Positions 21,655 to 32,160 of a stretch of DNA of 64,000 bases are shown piece after piece. The notes beneath the pieces are model-generated. The model worked only from the letters and a program-made list of their open reading frames with translations. It had not been told where the DNA came from and ran no database searches. Both the position numbers and the translations under genes were made by a program. Each line of letters begins with the position of its first letter. Position 1 is the first letter of the stretch. The stretch comes from Ehretia macrophylla. Lineage: Eukaryota; Streptophyta; Magnoliopsida; Boraginales; Ehretiaceae. The DNA lies in the NCBI GenBank assembly GCA_037974665.1, contig CM075782.1, positions 46,609,351 through 46,673,350 of the forward strand, read 5' to 3'.

Positions 21655-22005
21655 CCTGAGGTGGGGGAGGAGCTGGTACTATACTTGGCTTGCTCGGGCA
21701 CAGCAGTGGCGGCAGCACTGGTCCGTGAAGAAGGGAAAGAGCAAAATCCAGTCTATTATGTCAGCAAAACATTACAGGGAGCCGAGGTGAGGTACTCCTC
21801 CTTGGTAAAACTTGCCATCGCGCTCGTCACGGCGGCAAGAGAGCTGAAGCCATACTCTGATGCTCATCCAATCAAGGTCATGACTAATGCTCTACTCAAG
21901 TCCATCATGCACAAACCGGAGGCCTCGAGTAGGCTACTAAAATGGGTAGTTGAGCTGAGTCAATTTGACATTACCTACCAACCCAGAACATCCATCAAAG
22001 CCTAA
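21655..22005 (+). pseudogene. Tat first RNase H domain (Ty3-type, RT-linked)
   Basis: Contains LVLYLACSGTAVAAALVREE, PVYYVSKTLQGAEVRYSSL, ALVTAARELKPY and LKWVVELSQFDITY, the degenerate RNase H that follows RT in Ty3/gypsy elements. It is bounded by stops at 21652-21654 and 22003-22005. The second fits CAA to TAA within the KAQA-type motif. Its active-site residues are weakly conserved, as expected for a domain superseded by the second RNase H. Confidence 0.8.
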
Positions 22006-22020
22006 GCCATCGCGGACTTT

Positions 22021-22620
22021 GTGGTGGAATGCACTGGCCGAGCCGAACCTGACCCAGAGGATGTGTGGAAAGTCCATGTGGACGGAGCATCAGGAAAATC
22101 AAGAAGCGGAGCTGGGGTAGTCATCCTCGACCCGACCCGGCATGACCACCAATACTCCCTCAAGTTCGCCTTTCCGGCGTCCAACAATGAGGCTGAGTAT
22201 GAAGCAGTTATCGCAGGGCTGAAAATTGCAGCTCAGCTCGGGGAACAAACAATTGACCTGAGCACCGACTCTCAATTGGTTGCTAGTCAGATATCAGGAG
22301 AGTTCGAAGCTAAGGACAATGCCATATTGGCTTACCTCAATAGAGTCAAGGACTTGACCTCAGGGTTCAAGAGGTTCATGATACAACAAATCCCGAGGGA
22401 GGAGAATATGAAAGCTGACGCCCTGTCCAGGTTGGCCTTGGGCGAGAGCCGACGTGCTCTGGTACATGTGGAAGAAGTATCCGAATCTAGTATCCAATTG
22501 GGGATGACAGCCGTAGCCGAGCTCAATTTGAGCCCAGATTGGACCAAACCAATCATGGACTACTTGGAGGGGGGTATAACCCCGGAAGATGAAAAAATAG
22601 CTCGGAAACTCATGAAATAG
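22021..22620 (+). pseudogene. Tat second, archaeal-like RNase H (aRNH) and linker
   Basis: An open 199-codon segment. Acidic residues are present at the expected places: HVDGASG (Asp), NNEAEYEAVIAG (Glu), STDSQLVA (Asp) and KADALSRLA (Asp). This extra RNase H between the RT-linked RNase H and integrase defines the Tat clade. It ends with a TAG at 22618-22620. The catalytic residues look intact. Confidence 0.88.
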
Positions 22621-23849
22621 GCCTCAAGGTTTGTCATAATTGCCGGGCAACTCTACAAGAGAGCCTACACTTGGCCTCTCTTGAAATGTGTCGGGTCCGA
22701 GGAGGGAAACTATGTACTCCGGGAGATTCATGAAGGAGTATGTGGAAACCACTTGGGAGGCAAGGTTCTAGCTCGGAAGGCATTGAGGCAAGGCTATTTC
22801 TGGCCAACCTTAGAACAAGATGCCAAAGAGTATGTAAAAAAGTACGACACCTGCCAAAGGTTCGCCAATATACAGAGAAAGCCAACGGTGGATCTCACGG
22901 TAATGATAAGCTCGTGGCCATTCTATCAGTGGGGCCTGGATATTATCGGCCCATTGCCAACTAGTGTTGGCTAAAAGAAGCACGCCTTCGTAGCTGTAGA
23001 CTACTTCACCAAATGGCTCGAGGTCGAAGGTGTTGTTAGAATAATAGAAAAGGTGGCTTGGGATTTTGTATGGAAAAACATCATTTGCCGATTTGGAGTG
23101 CCCAAGGTCATCATCATCGACCACGACAAACAATTCGACAATGCATACTTTCGAGGCAAATGTGCTGAGATTGGGATCGACCTCAGATTCTCATCTATTA
23201 CTCACCCTCAAAGTAATGTCCAAGTTGAAAGACTAACCAAATCATTTTGCAGGGCCTGAAAACCAAGTTGGAGGAAGCAGAGGGCTAGTAGGCATCGATT
23301 CTCCTCGAGGTGCTATGGGCTCAACGGACCACCACCAGTTCGGCAACAGGAGAATCGCCCTTCGAGCTGACCTTCGGTACTCAAGCAGTGTTGCTAGTGG
23401 AGATCGGGTCTCCGACCAGTAGAACCCTCCACCATGATCCAGAAATAAACAGAGCACTGATCTGTGAAGAGCTCGACCTCGCCGAGGAGCTCCAAGCTAA
23501 AGCTCAAATCAGAATGCTGGCCAGGAAAGCTACCATGCAAAGAGCCTTTGCCAAACAGGTCAAGCCTAAGCCTATTAAGGTTGGCGACCTCGTGCTCAGA
23601 AAGGCCATCTTTTTGCCCCGCTCAGGTAACAAGCTCTCCCCGACCTGGGAGGGACCGTACGAAGTTGTGAAAGAAGTCCGACCTGGGACCTTCTACCTCC
23701 GTGACAAGAACGGGAAACTATTGAAGAATGCATGGCAGTCAGAACACCTGAAGCGGTATTTTGTTAAGGCCCCGAGCCAAAACATTATCTGTAATCGGCC
23801 CCCGAGCCCAAGTACTCCATGTACGAATTCAATACAATGCATTTTGTAA
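22621..23849 (+). pseudogene. Tat integrase, broken
   Basis: The zinc-binding HHCC region reads EIHEGVCGNH and YDTCQRF: the first Cys of the CX2C pair is Tyr (codon 22843-22845). The catalytic core begins at WGLDIIGPLP (Asp) and continues through VIIIDHDKQFDN (Asp) to SNVQVERL (Glu). Stops occur at 22972-22974 and 23257-23259. The frame shifts near 23240 and resumes with GLKTKLEEA and TTTSSATGESPFELTFG, the gypsy C-terminal portion, ending with a GNKLSPTWEGPYEV block (GPY/F module). Both the Zn site and the frame are damaged. Confidence 0.85.
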
Positions 23850-24544
23850 ATCAGTGCAATGCCCGACCCAGGCCTAAGAACCTCAGCTACCTAGCTGCTG
23901 CCAACTCGGATTAACGCGGTAGCCACGCTTAATTACGAGCTAATGATCAAGTAAACCAGCTCGGACCAAGTTGCAGCTTGGGTATAATCAATAATAATTT
24001 GATTAGTTTGCCAGTTTGGATTAAGGTCCAACTCGGTATAACCCGGCCTCAGGTCGGCATGTTAGTTCGAGTCTGAACTCGAGCTCAACATTTGTCAACA
24101 TTAGTTTGACCAATTTTAAATCGGACTGACGAGTCCAGGTCGGCGACGATTATACAGTTGCCCAAATTAACCAGCTCGGATTAGGATGATAATTCATTAA
24201 TCGCGTCCAGCTCGGTTCATTACGCTTAAGTTTGAATGGTCTATTAAATTGGTCCGACCCTACTTACTTGAGAAAAATTTGCGAAGAAAAAGGTACACGT
24301 GTACAAGCTCGACCAAAACGCAAATAAAAAGAAGAATATTCATTTCATTAAATTGGAATACAATTACAAAAAGCCCAACCTGGGAAAATTTACAAAGAGC
24401 CCAACCTGGGCGAAACTACAAAAGCCCGACCCGGGCAAATCTACAAAATCTATTTTGGAGGAGCGACGTTGGTTGCATTAGCCTTGTCCCCGATCTGGTG
24501 CATGCCTTTTTGGACGAATTCGATCACCTCCTTAGCTTGGGACG
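23850..24544 (+). other. Noncoding spacer between integrase and the antisense gene
   Basis: Contains many repeats of the words AGCTCGG, CCAGCTCGGA and CGACCTGG, also abundant in the LTRs, and a short triplication of AAGCCCRACCTGGGMAA near 24370-24440. No frame resembles a protein. Confidence 0.55.
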
Positions 24545-26789
24545 TCAGGTCGGCTGAAGCTCAGGAATCTCCCAGAACTTCGGCGGCGGAGCCTCCAAGA
24601 TTTCGATGTAGTCATTCTTGGTGGCAGAGAAAAAGGTATTCGCTCTCTCTCGAGCTGCGACTTGGCCCCAGAAGTAGAACTCCAGCTCGGCATACTTGGC
24701 CATGGCTCCACCTTCCGTGGCCAACCAGTCCACGTCTGCATTGCTGGACTTGAAGGCTTCCACTGCCTTCTCTCCTTGAGGGCTGACCCGGTCTAATAGA
24801 TCCCGAAGCTTCGTCTCGGCTTCACGCCTCTCGAGCTTATAACGTTCAACGTCCTTGGCCGCAGCCTCCCGTCGGGACTTCTCCGCCTCGAGCTCCTTGC
24901 TCAGCCGGTCAATCTCCGACGAGTCCACCCTACGCCGTTGGGCAGCTTCCTCTCTCAAAGCCTCAAGCTTGGTTTGGGCATCGATGTACCGCTGCTCGAG
25001 CTCGATGTAGTGAGCCTAGGCCCTGGCCAGGAAGCTAGGAGTTGAAAGGATGTGGGACTCGGCCTGTGTAAAGAAGAGCAAAACGGTCAGCCGAGCTAAA
25101 AAAAAAAAAAAAAAAACATAACCTATCGAAAGTCTGATAAGGCTCACCGTGACTATGGCCATCCTCAAGTCGAGCGAGAGCTGCTCCACTGGGACCGTTA
25201 CCAGCTTGGGATCGCGAGCCACCTTGGTCGCCTCCATGAAGTCCTTGTTGGGAGGGCTCGCCTCCGTGGCCTTGCCTTTCCCGGAGTATTCGGTCCGAGG
25301 CCGTTTCTTACTATCATGACGGGACGCCGAGCGCTCCGGGATTAGCACGCCCGAGCCCCATTTTTTGGGCAAAGGAGACCCCGAGGTCCCCTTTAAAGTC
25401 ACCTCAGCGCCTACCTCTTTCACTTGGCCGCTGCCTCTGACCCTGAGTGGCAGAGCCCAAGCCAGACTGAGCTGAGATTTCTCCACTAGCCTCGTTCTTC
25501 TTCATCACCTGAGCATACGCAAGCTTTCTCGTATCTGCCATACCTGAAAAAGAGTAGAGGAAAGAAGTGAGAAAGAGTCGAAGGCCAACCTAAAAAGACT
25601 GACAGTCAGGATATTTGGGGAGGTCGGGCGCTGATCTGTCAAACTGACCCTCTTCTGAACTCGGCTCCGCGTCCTCCTCGGACTCAGAAAATAAGCTAGG
25701 ATGATCCTTTGAGAGGTCGGGCTCCCTACCAAATAACTTGGAGTCCCAGATCCGCTCCCATTTGAGCACACTATTGATGTTTATCAATATCCCCGGCTTG
25801 GGTCTCAACACACTGACTTCCTCGAGTTCCGCCTCTGAAAACTTGGGATCGTCGTTCATGTCCTTCTTCAGGCCCGGACTCCAATCCAACCTGCACCCCG
25901 AGTTCACAGCCGGCTCCACCCGGTAATAATCGTTGTGCCAGCCCTTGTTGGAAGAATGCCACTTGGTAAATATGCAGTTTCCGACTCGAGCTACGAAGTG
26001 AAACCACCATGGCTGCTTCGGGTTGGGCTTGCACACAAAAAACTGCCTGAACCGGCGCAGGGTTGGCTCAACTTCCTTCTCGAGGCAAAACACATAGAAC
26101 GCCACCATCACAGCCCAACCATTCGGCGACATCTGACCTGGGCTGAGCTCAAAGTAGTTCAAGATGGTGGTGATGAAGCTGAGGAGTAGGAGCTGAATAA
26201 CATCGAACGCAAGATCATAAATGGTGAAGTGGTCGGGTGGAGGATAGCAAGCTGACTCGTGCCGACCTGGAACCTTCAACTTATGGTGTTGATCCACTGA
26301 CCAGTTCCTCAACCTGGCATTGGCCATTTGCACCATGGAATGGCACTCACGCTTGCAACAAGCGAATAGCTGCTCGATTCTCTTTCCCCGAGCCGACGAG
26401 GCACTGGCTGTAGCCGAGCTCTGAGGTCGGACAGCCCTAACCGGGACTGCCTCGATCGGCTCCGCCGTGGAGGCTTCAGTTAAGTACTCCTGAGGTATCT
26501 CGACCCCCTCCAACTGATTCAACGGTTCCTCATCTTCTCCATCTCCCAAGTCTTCCAGGTCGGCCAAAGGATCCGCCTCAGCCTCCTTTCGCACCTGCCT
26601 GACCTCAACGACTTGGCAATTGTCATCACTCTCCCTGTGCTTGGACCGTCGAACTGACCATGGAGATTCATCGGTGCTGTCGCCACCTTGGCCTCCATCA
26701 GAGGTAGAGCTTGAGCTCGACGGACTCTAGTCCCCACCATAGGACCTCACCTCCATTGCTTGGGAATCTTCCGACTCCGACCTCCCCAT
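24545..26789 (-). pseudogene. Antisense gene inside the Tat element ('putative gypsy type transposon' family), with apparent introns
   Basis: The minus-strand gene starts MGRSESEDSQ at 26789 and has a TAG at about 26727-26729. It then runs open to 25590. Residues around SPGQMSPNGWAVMVAFYV, FRQFFVCKPNPKQPWWFHF and GWHNDYYRVEP match the plant family often annotated as 'putative gypsy type transposon' (Pfam Transposase_28, from memory). Two candidate introns follow. 25603-25544 (GT...TTTTTCAG, 60 bp) joins PDC to MADTRKLAYAQVMKKN. 25147-25064 (GTGAGC...TTACACAG, 84 bp, T-rich) joins MAIVT to AESHILSTPSF. A frameshift near 25460 and a stop near 25016 come next, then a coiled coil (EALREEAAQRRR... 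to about 24780) and a C-terminus ending IPELQPT at 24545. Its function is unknown. It sits where some Tat elements, such as Grande, carry antisense ORFs. Confidence 0.75.
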
Positions 26790-27215
26790 CCTGTCTACAA
26801 ATTGAAAATATATGAATAGGAATAACTAAAGGGAGTCGGGACGTACCTATGGCACTAGCTTTGGAAGATGACCCGACCTAATTGGCTCCGAGCTAAAGGA
26901 TTCCGAGCTAAATACCCCGAGAAGCTTTTTGCCGAGCTAAAAGTGTCCGAACACTCTGGTATCGGACCTGAAAGCTTCGAACCTTGTATGCAAAAGTGTG
27001 AAATGAATCTCGGGTGGCAACGCCCTATTTATAGGCAACTCCTGTAACCACCTTGGGAATCCCAAACGTCGCATCTTGTCATAACCGCCAAGTGACGTGT
27101 CAGCCATCTGAAGGGCATGCACCGCTGACGTGGCCAACCCCACTCTGCCGAGGTCGGGCACCTCCAGCTCGGGAACGACTCCCAAATCCAGATCTCACCC
27201 TCTCGATCTCGACTT
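26790..27215. other. Noncoding part before the Tat polypurine tract, probable promoter region of the antisense gene
   Basis: If the antisense gene is transcribed, its promoter should be here. On the minus strand TATAAATAGGGCG (about 27022-27034) is a good TATA-box candidate roughly 240 bp upstream of its start codon. No other gene is seen. Confidence 0.5.
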
Positions 27216-27226
27216 AGGGAGGGGAT
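27216..27226 (+). promoter_or_regulatory. Polypurine tract of the Tat element
   Basis: AGGGAGGGGAT lies directly before the 3' LTR start at 27227. Confidence 0.75.
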
Positions 27227-27711
27227 TGACGAGGGGGATCCCGAGCTGAGATAAGATGCCCATACCGAGCTGAGGGGGGCTAATCCGAGCCAAGCTCAGC
27301 ACATTCAGCTAATGCCCGACCTGGATGCTGGTCCAACCTTACCCCGACCCCGGAGAACCCCGACCTCGGCAAACAGCTATTCTGATGGGACATAAAGCTG
27401 CCCCGCATTAAATGCTGTCAGGTCCGAATTTAGTATAAATAGAGCACCACCCCCTTCATTTCAGGGATAACTGATCATTCATGCTTTCAACTAATTTGCC
27501 AACTCGGACATACTAATCATTTGCACACCCGAGGGGAAAATCCGAGTCATCACCCCGCTTTTTCTTTCTTTTTCCTTGTGAAGGTTAAGTGGCCGACCTG
27601 AAAGTTCACCTCGAAGGCCAACCTGAAAGTTCACCTCGGAGGCCAACCTGAAAGTCCAGCTCGGCAAAGCTTAGCTGCCCAATATCAGCTATGAGGTTTC
27701 CGACCTCGACA
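27227..27711 (+). repeat. 3' LTR of the Tat element (485 bp)
   Basis: TGACGAGG to CCTCGACA, with TATA box at 27434-27441 and three copies of the 25-bp unit (27591-27665). The target duplication ATTAT follows. Confidence 0.92.
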
Positions 27712-27716
27712 ATTAT

Positions 27717-28480
27717 ATATATCGAAGTCATGTGACAAAGAATTTTAATGGATTTGACAAGTTCTAAAGTTCGAGGTAAGGGGGTTTCTATCGCGTTGTT
27801 TCTCCCTTAATTCTTGTTTGTTCTCTCTTTTCATGCCAATCTTCAATGCAAATCTTTCTTTCCAGCCATATATACTCGATGTGTTTGACATATCGTGACT
27901 AAACCCTTTCCCTCTTTTATCCTAAATTAAAACTCTCTTGCTATTCATTTATTTCGTTATCGAGACTGCTCGAGTTATGATGATAATTCATTCCTTTGAC
28001 ATGTTAAAGTATTCTCTTTGCTGCTATAGGCAAAGATGATGATCTTTGCTGTTCACATGTAATATGGCGAGCAATGACATACTAATTTGTAACTAATGAG
28101 TAAACTTTACAATGAATTACATTAAGTTCAACAAGATGACAGATCTAGTAATAGGTAGCATATGACATGAACATCGATACTTGCGACTATATCAGTAAAT
28201 ATTGTATCCTTGGCGTAACTTCCACTCCTGGCATGATTTTCTCTATCGGTATTATATATATCCTCTTGTTGGTGGAAGATTTGTGATAAAATTGGAATTT
28301 TGAATTTGAATGGTCTCTCAATAGAGTCATGTTTGTGTACTGGAGATATCTGAATTTGCAAGTGCAAGTGCCAATATTTCCTTTTGTAACTCGGAGAATG
28401 ATTTATTCAGAATGAATCAATTACATCACCTATGTTCCCTGATCTTGTGACAGAGTTACTATATTATCAGTCGGGATTTA
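27717..28480. other. Unassigned stretch right of the Tat element
   Basis: No clear gene. A GTTCGAGGTAAGGG motif at about 27769-27783 resembles the leader or donor-like region of chromovirus LTRs. A 79-codon minus-strand frame (28128-28367) has no recognised motif. It may be the decayed 3' continuation of the fragment at 28481-28720. Confidence 0.35.
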
Positions 28481-28720
28481 TCAGAAGTGCCTTGATAATT
28501 TACCATACCTTTCATTCAAGGATCTATTTGATTTATTCCCTATGAAGATTGAACTTGGAGTCAATTTTCTTGAACCAGTCCAAATATACCTTATGTACAT
28601 CAGCAATGTTCCAAGCGAACCGTCATTTTTTTGGCACTTATACTTCATTCCGATTGGAATTCCGTCCACGTTCACCTTCACAAACAGGGAAGTCTTAACT
28701 ATCTAACTGATTCGAACTTG
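28481..28720 (-). pseudogene. Fragment resembling Aux/IAA domain III, interrupted by a repeat
   Basis: On the minus strand 28695-28652 encodes TSLFVKVNVDGIPIG. This is very like the first strand of the PB1-type domain III of Aux/IAA auxin-response repressors, which normally continues GRKVDL. Here the match is cut by about 100 bp (28651-28551) that recurs elsewhere in the window (compare 30398-30500, the U repeat). Beyond it, ERYGKLSR resembles the SYxKLSR-type motif that follows in the family. No domain I/II, no domain IV and no clear exon borders are visible, so at best this is a broken exon. The match is short and could be coincidental. Confidence 0.3.
28551..28651. repeat. Copy of U-repeat segment inside the Aux/IAA-like fragment
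   Basis: Closely matches 30398-about 30500 (CTTGGAGTCAATTTTCT, CCAAATATACCTT, CGAACCGTCATTTTTTGG). It breaks off at TTCATTCC, where the other copy continues ATTTGG. Confidence 0.6.
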
Positions 28721-29759
28721 AAATGTGAGCAGGTTTTCCACTTATGTCCGAATCGCTCCACCACTACGTTAACGCCTCGGAGTTAGAAATGGAGCAATTT
28801 CTGTCATTACCCTTTGTAAACAAAATTCTGCGCACAATCATCTTCTCCATGGAAAAGACAATAATCTACCACAGATCAATACAAATGGAGGCAATCATAG
28901 TATATTTGAAAGTTTCAGGATCTCAATCAGGGTCCATCTAAAACACGTCTACCGAATTGTGTAGCTGTCTAGCGTGAGACCCACACTCATGCGGGAGCAC
29001 ACATGTAAAAAAAAAAAATGGGTATTTTCAATTTGTGAATGTTGCGCATATAACAAAGGTAAAGTTTGTGAATGTTGTTTTCCTTTTGTGAATTTTCAAT
29101 TGCAGGGGCCGGTTCATATAGGCTACATGCATCTTCCAGATGACCCTGCACAAAGAAGATGAAAAGACCTTCAGCAGCCTGAGTAGTAATCTTACGAGTC
29201 GATGTTCCATTGTTCAATTTCAGCGTCCCCATGCTACTCTCTATATCGAGCAGCAAAAGTGTGAATCTCTGGTCGTCTCTGTCAATTTTAATGAAAAATT
29301 GGAAAACGGGTGAAGCTCTCTCCATCTTTGTTTTGATAAATAATGCCTACTTCTCAATTATTCAACAGAAAGAATATAAATAAAACATCAGCTTCCACGA
29401 GCACATCTTTGTTTTTCCCACATCGATTACTCATCACATCTATATTCGCTTTATATTAACTCGCCCGGGTGGTTCGGTGCACTGCTTATGATATAGGAGT
29501 GTAGCGAAAGGAGGGCCTAGTTGATAAGGTCAGGTCTCTGTTTTCCTGAATCTCTCTGTTGTATCGTAAAAACTTTTTAGTTTTTCGTTTCTGTTTCCTA
29601 ACTTTGGATGTGGTAATAATCTTTATCCCAATTGAATCATAAGAAAGCCAATATTTTTGAACTAAAAGCCAAAAGAAAAGAAGAAAAAACCAGTATGAGT
29701 TTTGGAATGTGAATTTTTTGATGCGCTGGACTTTATGCTAGCGTGTAATGGGGGCATGC
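28721..29759. other. Unassigned stretch with a 112-codon minus-strand frame
   Basis: A minus-strand frame, 29325-28987, begins MERASPVFQFFIKIDRDDQR and continues with LLLLDIESSMGTLKLNNGT. The composition looks protein-like up to about residue 75 and then turns low-complexity, as if an exon ends there. I do not recognise a family. Part of it could belong to the same decayed locus as the Aux/IAA-like fragment. Confidence 0.3.
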
Positions 29760-30397
29760 TGGAATATGAAGTATATTGTAAAAGGTGAGTTATTAATTTC
29801 ACCACTTGACCCAATTTGAACCCTCATCTTTTTGGTACTTTTTACTTCATTTCATTTGGTGAACCGTCATTTTTCTGTTACTTTTTACTTCATTTAATTT
29901 GGTTTGTAATGATATTAATGACTATATACTATATGAAATAAAAACTCCTAGAAATCACCAGTTGTCCCAATTGAACCTTCATTTTTTTTTGTACTTTTTA
30001 CTTTATTTCATTTGGTTTTATTTGCCATACTCGTATGATATAGAAGACTATATAATATATGGAATAAAAACGTCTACATATCACTAATTTTTTTTGCATT
30101 TAACTCAGACGAATAATTCTTATGGAAAAGCCTATGACTAATTTTAAATATGTCTGCAGGATGAAGTTTGCAATCTTACGTTGAATTCAATGTAGTGTAG
30201 TTTTAGTTGAGTTTTTTTGTCATAAAAAATCAAAAGAAAAAAAGAAATATTAGATGTCAACACGTATAAGCTGAGTAATCGTGGAGCTATTGTTATGTAA
30301 ATGCCAAGAAGACTTTAATTATTGACCCCAAATAAGTAGTTTAATGGTGTAATGCTTGAAGCGGAGACTTGTTCATATATCGAATTTGAATAAGACT
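29760..30397. repeat. U repeat, copy 1
   Basis: First of several related blocks sharing TTTTTACTTCATTTCATTTGG, GACTATATACTATATGAAAT, AACTCAGACGAA, AATCTTACGTTGAATTCAAT and AAGCTGAGTAATCGTGGAGC in this order. No coding capacity. The other copies are 30398-30850, 32310-32870, 61425-61800 and, cut by the edge, 63775-64000. Confidence 0.7.
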
Positions 30398-30850
30398 TGG
30401 AGTCAATTTTCTCAAACCAATCCAAATATACCTTGTGTACATTACCAATGTCCCAATCGAACCGTCATTTTTTGGTACTTTTACTTCATTCCATTTGGTT
30501 TTATTAATCATACTTATATAATATAAAAGACTATATACTATATGAAATAAAAACTTCTAGATATCACTAATTTAATTTTCTGCATTTAACTCAGATGAAG
30601 AATTCTTATGGAAAAGTCTTTGACTAATTTTAAATATATGTCAAACACATCGTTGCACCATGAAATTTGTAATCTTACGTTAAATTCAATGTAGTGTAGT
30701 TTCAGTTGAGTTTCTTCGTCATTAAAAAAAAAGAAAAAAATTAGAGGTCAACACGTATAAGCTGAGTAATCATGAAACTACTATTGTGTAAATGCCGAGA
30801 AGACTTTGACTAGTTACATGGTTATTGACCTCAAGGAGGTAGTTTAATGA
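30398..30850. repeat. U repeat, copy 2 (tandem with copy 1)
   Basis: Same word order as copy 1, beginning at the CTTGGAGTCAATTTTCTC segment and ending GAGGTAGTTTAATGATAGAA. It directly abuts copy 1. Confidence 0.7.
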
Positions 30851-30865
30851 TAGAATGGTTGAAGA

Positions 30866-32160
30866 ATCGGAGAACTAATAGAAGGGTCCAGCTAGATAGT
30901 AAGACTGGACCATCCAAGAACTTAATAATAGAAATTCAATTGAGTCAACGACTACTGGGAACTAAGGAAGCTGAGACTAACACAATAAACGGAATGGAAG
31001 CGAGACTAAATTACAAAGCTAAATTATATGGGATATAAGAATATAATCGTAACTAAAATTACTAAACACAAGCTTATTCACAAGGATATGGAAACGCAAT
31101 AAAGGGTGAAGTAAGTTTTATGGATGAAGGATATAACCAAAAGTTATTGATCATAAGTTGCGACTGTATTTACCCGTGCAACGCCAGTCAAAAGTGAGTA
31201 CTAAGCCCCCACTAGGCAATAGATGCACCCCTCATACAAATACACAAATACACAACTTACAATTATGAACACATGATAAAACAAATAAATGTACGAGTAT
31301 ATATACATATCACTTAACGAAGTGGAGTGGGATAAGCTTCCAAAGCAAGAGTCTCGTAAGAAAATATGACCATAGTGGTAATTGGATGGAATCCAAGTCA
31401 ATACCTAATGGCTATCAATCTTTAGAAAATGTATTGTATAAAATAGCTTAAATACTTAATTAACACATAGGAAGAACACTAAAATAAGCATTGAGATAAG
31501 TCACTTGAATTCAAAGTCTTAAAGTGGAATATACAAACCAATTATAGAGATCACTGAAAAATTGGAAGGCTAGAATAAAATTTGTTCACCATTGATAAGA
31601 TGTAACAACAATAAACTTAAGCTGAGGTTGACAACATACTACAGATAGAATTTCAACAACTTTCCAACATAGGAAGATTGAAAGCTTGGAACTTTTTAAA
31701 GAAAACAACAACGATACTAACTGGAATTTAACATCTAACGATATTTCAAATCAATTCAAAACAGCTGCGAACAGTAATCATGTGAATTTAACAAGAGTTG
31801 GAGATGAACTACATTATCAGTCCTCAAAAAGTTATGCTAAGCAATAATTTCCCAAAGAAATTCATGATATAAAAGAGCTATTATCAACAAAAATGAAATA
31901 TAGGAACAAAAGAAAATTCAGCTTGTACCAAAGAGAAAAAGAAGAATTAAACAAAAGAGAACATGGTGAAAATTATGAAAATGAAAATCAGCCAAGCAAA
32001 ACAAAAGCTCAAGATATTTATGTATATTTTGTTAAAATTAGAAAATAACCCCAACAGTTTGGTAATCTCTATTTTCACCACATTTCTTCTCCCACATCGG
32101 AGGTTTACTAAAGCAATCAGCTTCATAAATAATCAGGTGAACGGCAAGTGACAGCAGGGG
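30866..32160. repeat. A repeat: shortened relative of the 58.65-61.3 kb element
   Basis: Collinear with 58653-61311, same orientation, high identity. Four deletions make it about half as long; the largest remove the equivalents of about 58937-59320 and 59646-60190. It begins CGGAGAACTAATAGAAGGGT, containing a short inverted repeat GGTCCAG...CTGGACC, and ends TTGTAACCCAAATGGGG nearby. No frame beyond 66 codons and no homology to transposase or polymerase was noticed. Confidence 0.75.

Larger units (their letters stand above)
17892..27711 (+). mobile_element. Tat-lineage Ty3/gypsy retrotransposon, full length, inactivated
   Basis: A complete 9.8 kb element with 5-bp target duplication ATTAT on both sides (17887-17891 and 27712-27716). 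The layout is LTR (17892-18419), primer-binding site (18423-18440), gag, protease, RT, RNase H, a second archaeal-like RNase H, integrase, a 3.4 kb region carrying an antisense gene, polypurine tract (27216-27225), and LTR (27227-27711). Two consecutive RNase H domains are diagnostic of the Tat clade. By eye the LTRs differ at roughly 28 aligned positions plus two indels (about 6%), so the insertion is not recent. Two frameshifts and about ten in-frame stops disable it. The element is noticeably more GC-rich than the DNA around it. Confidence 0.93.

Noticed and set aside
24249-24753. Plus-strand frames of 60-102 codons opposite the antisense gene
   Set aside because: They are mirror frames of the better supported minus-strand coiled-coil sequence.
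25064-25147. Possible membrane segment in the 156-codon antisense frame
   Set aside because: The hydrophobic run coincides with a T-rich GT...AG segment and is better explained as an intron read through by chance.
28744-28941. 65-codon plus-strand frame near the Aux/IAA-like fragment
   Set aside because: No homology recognised, and it lies antisense to the more protein-like fragment.
29461-29520. Possible tRNA-like segment (GGTTCGGTGCACTG)
   Set aside because: No cloverleaf with paired acceptor and anticodon arms could be drawn around it.
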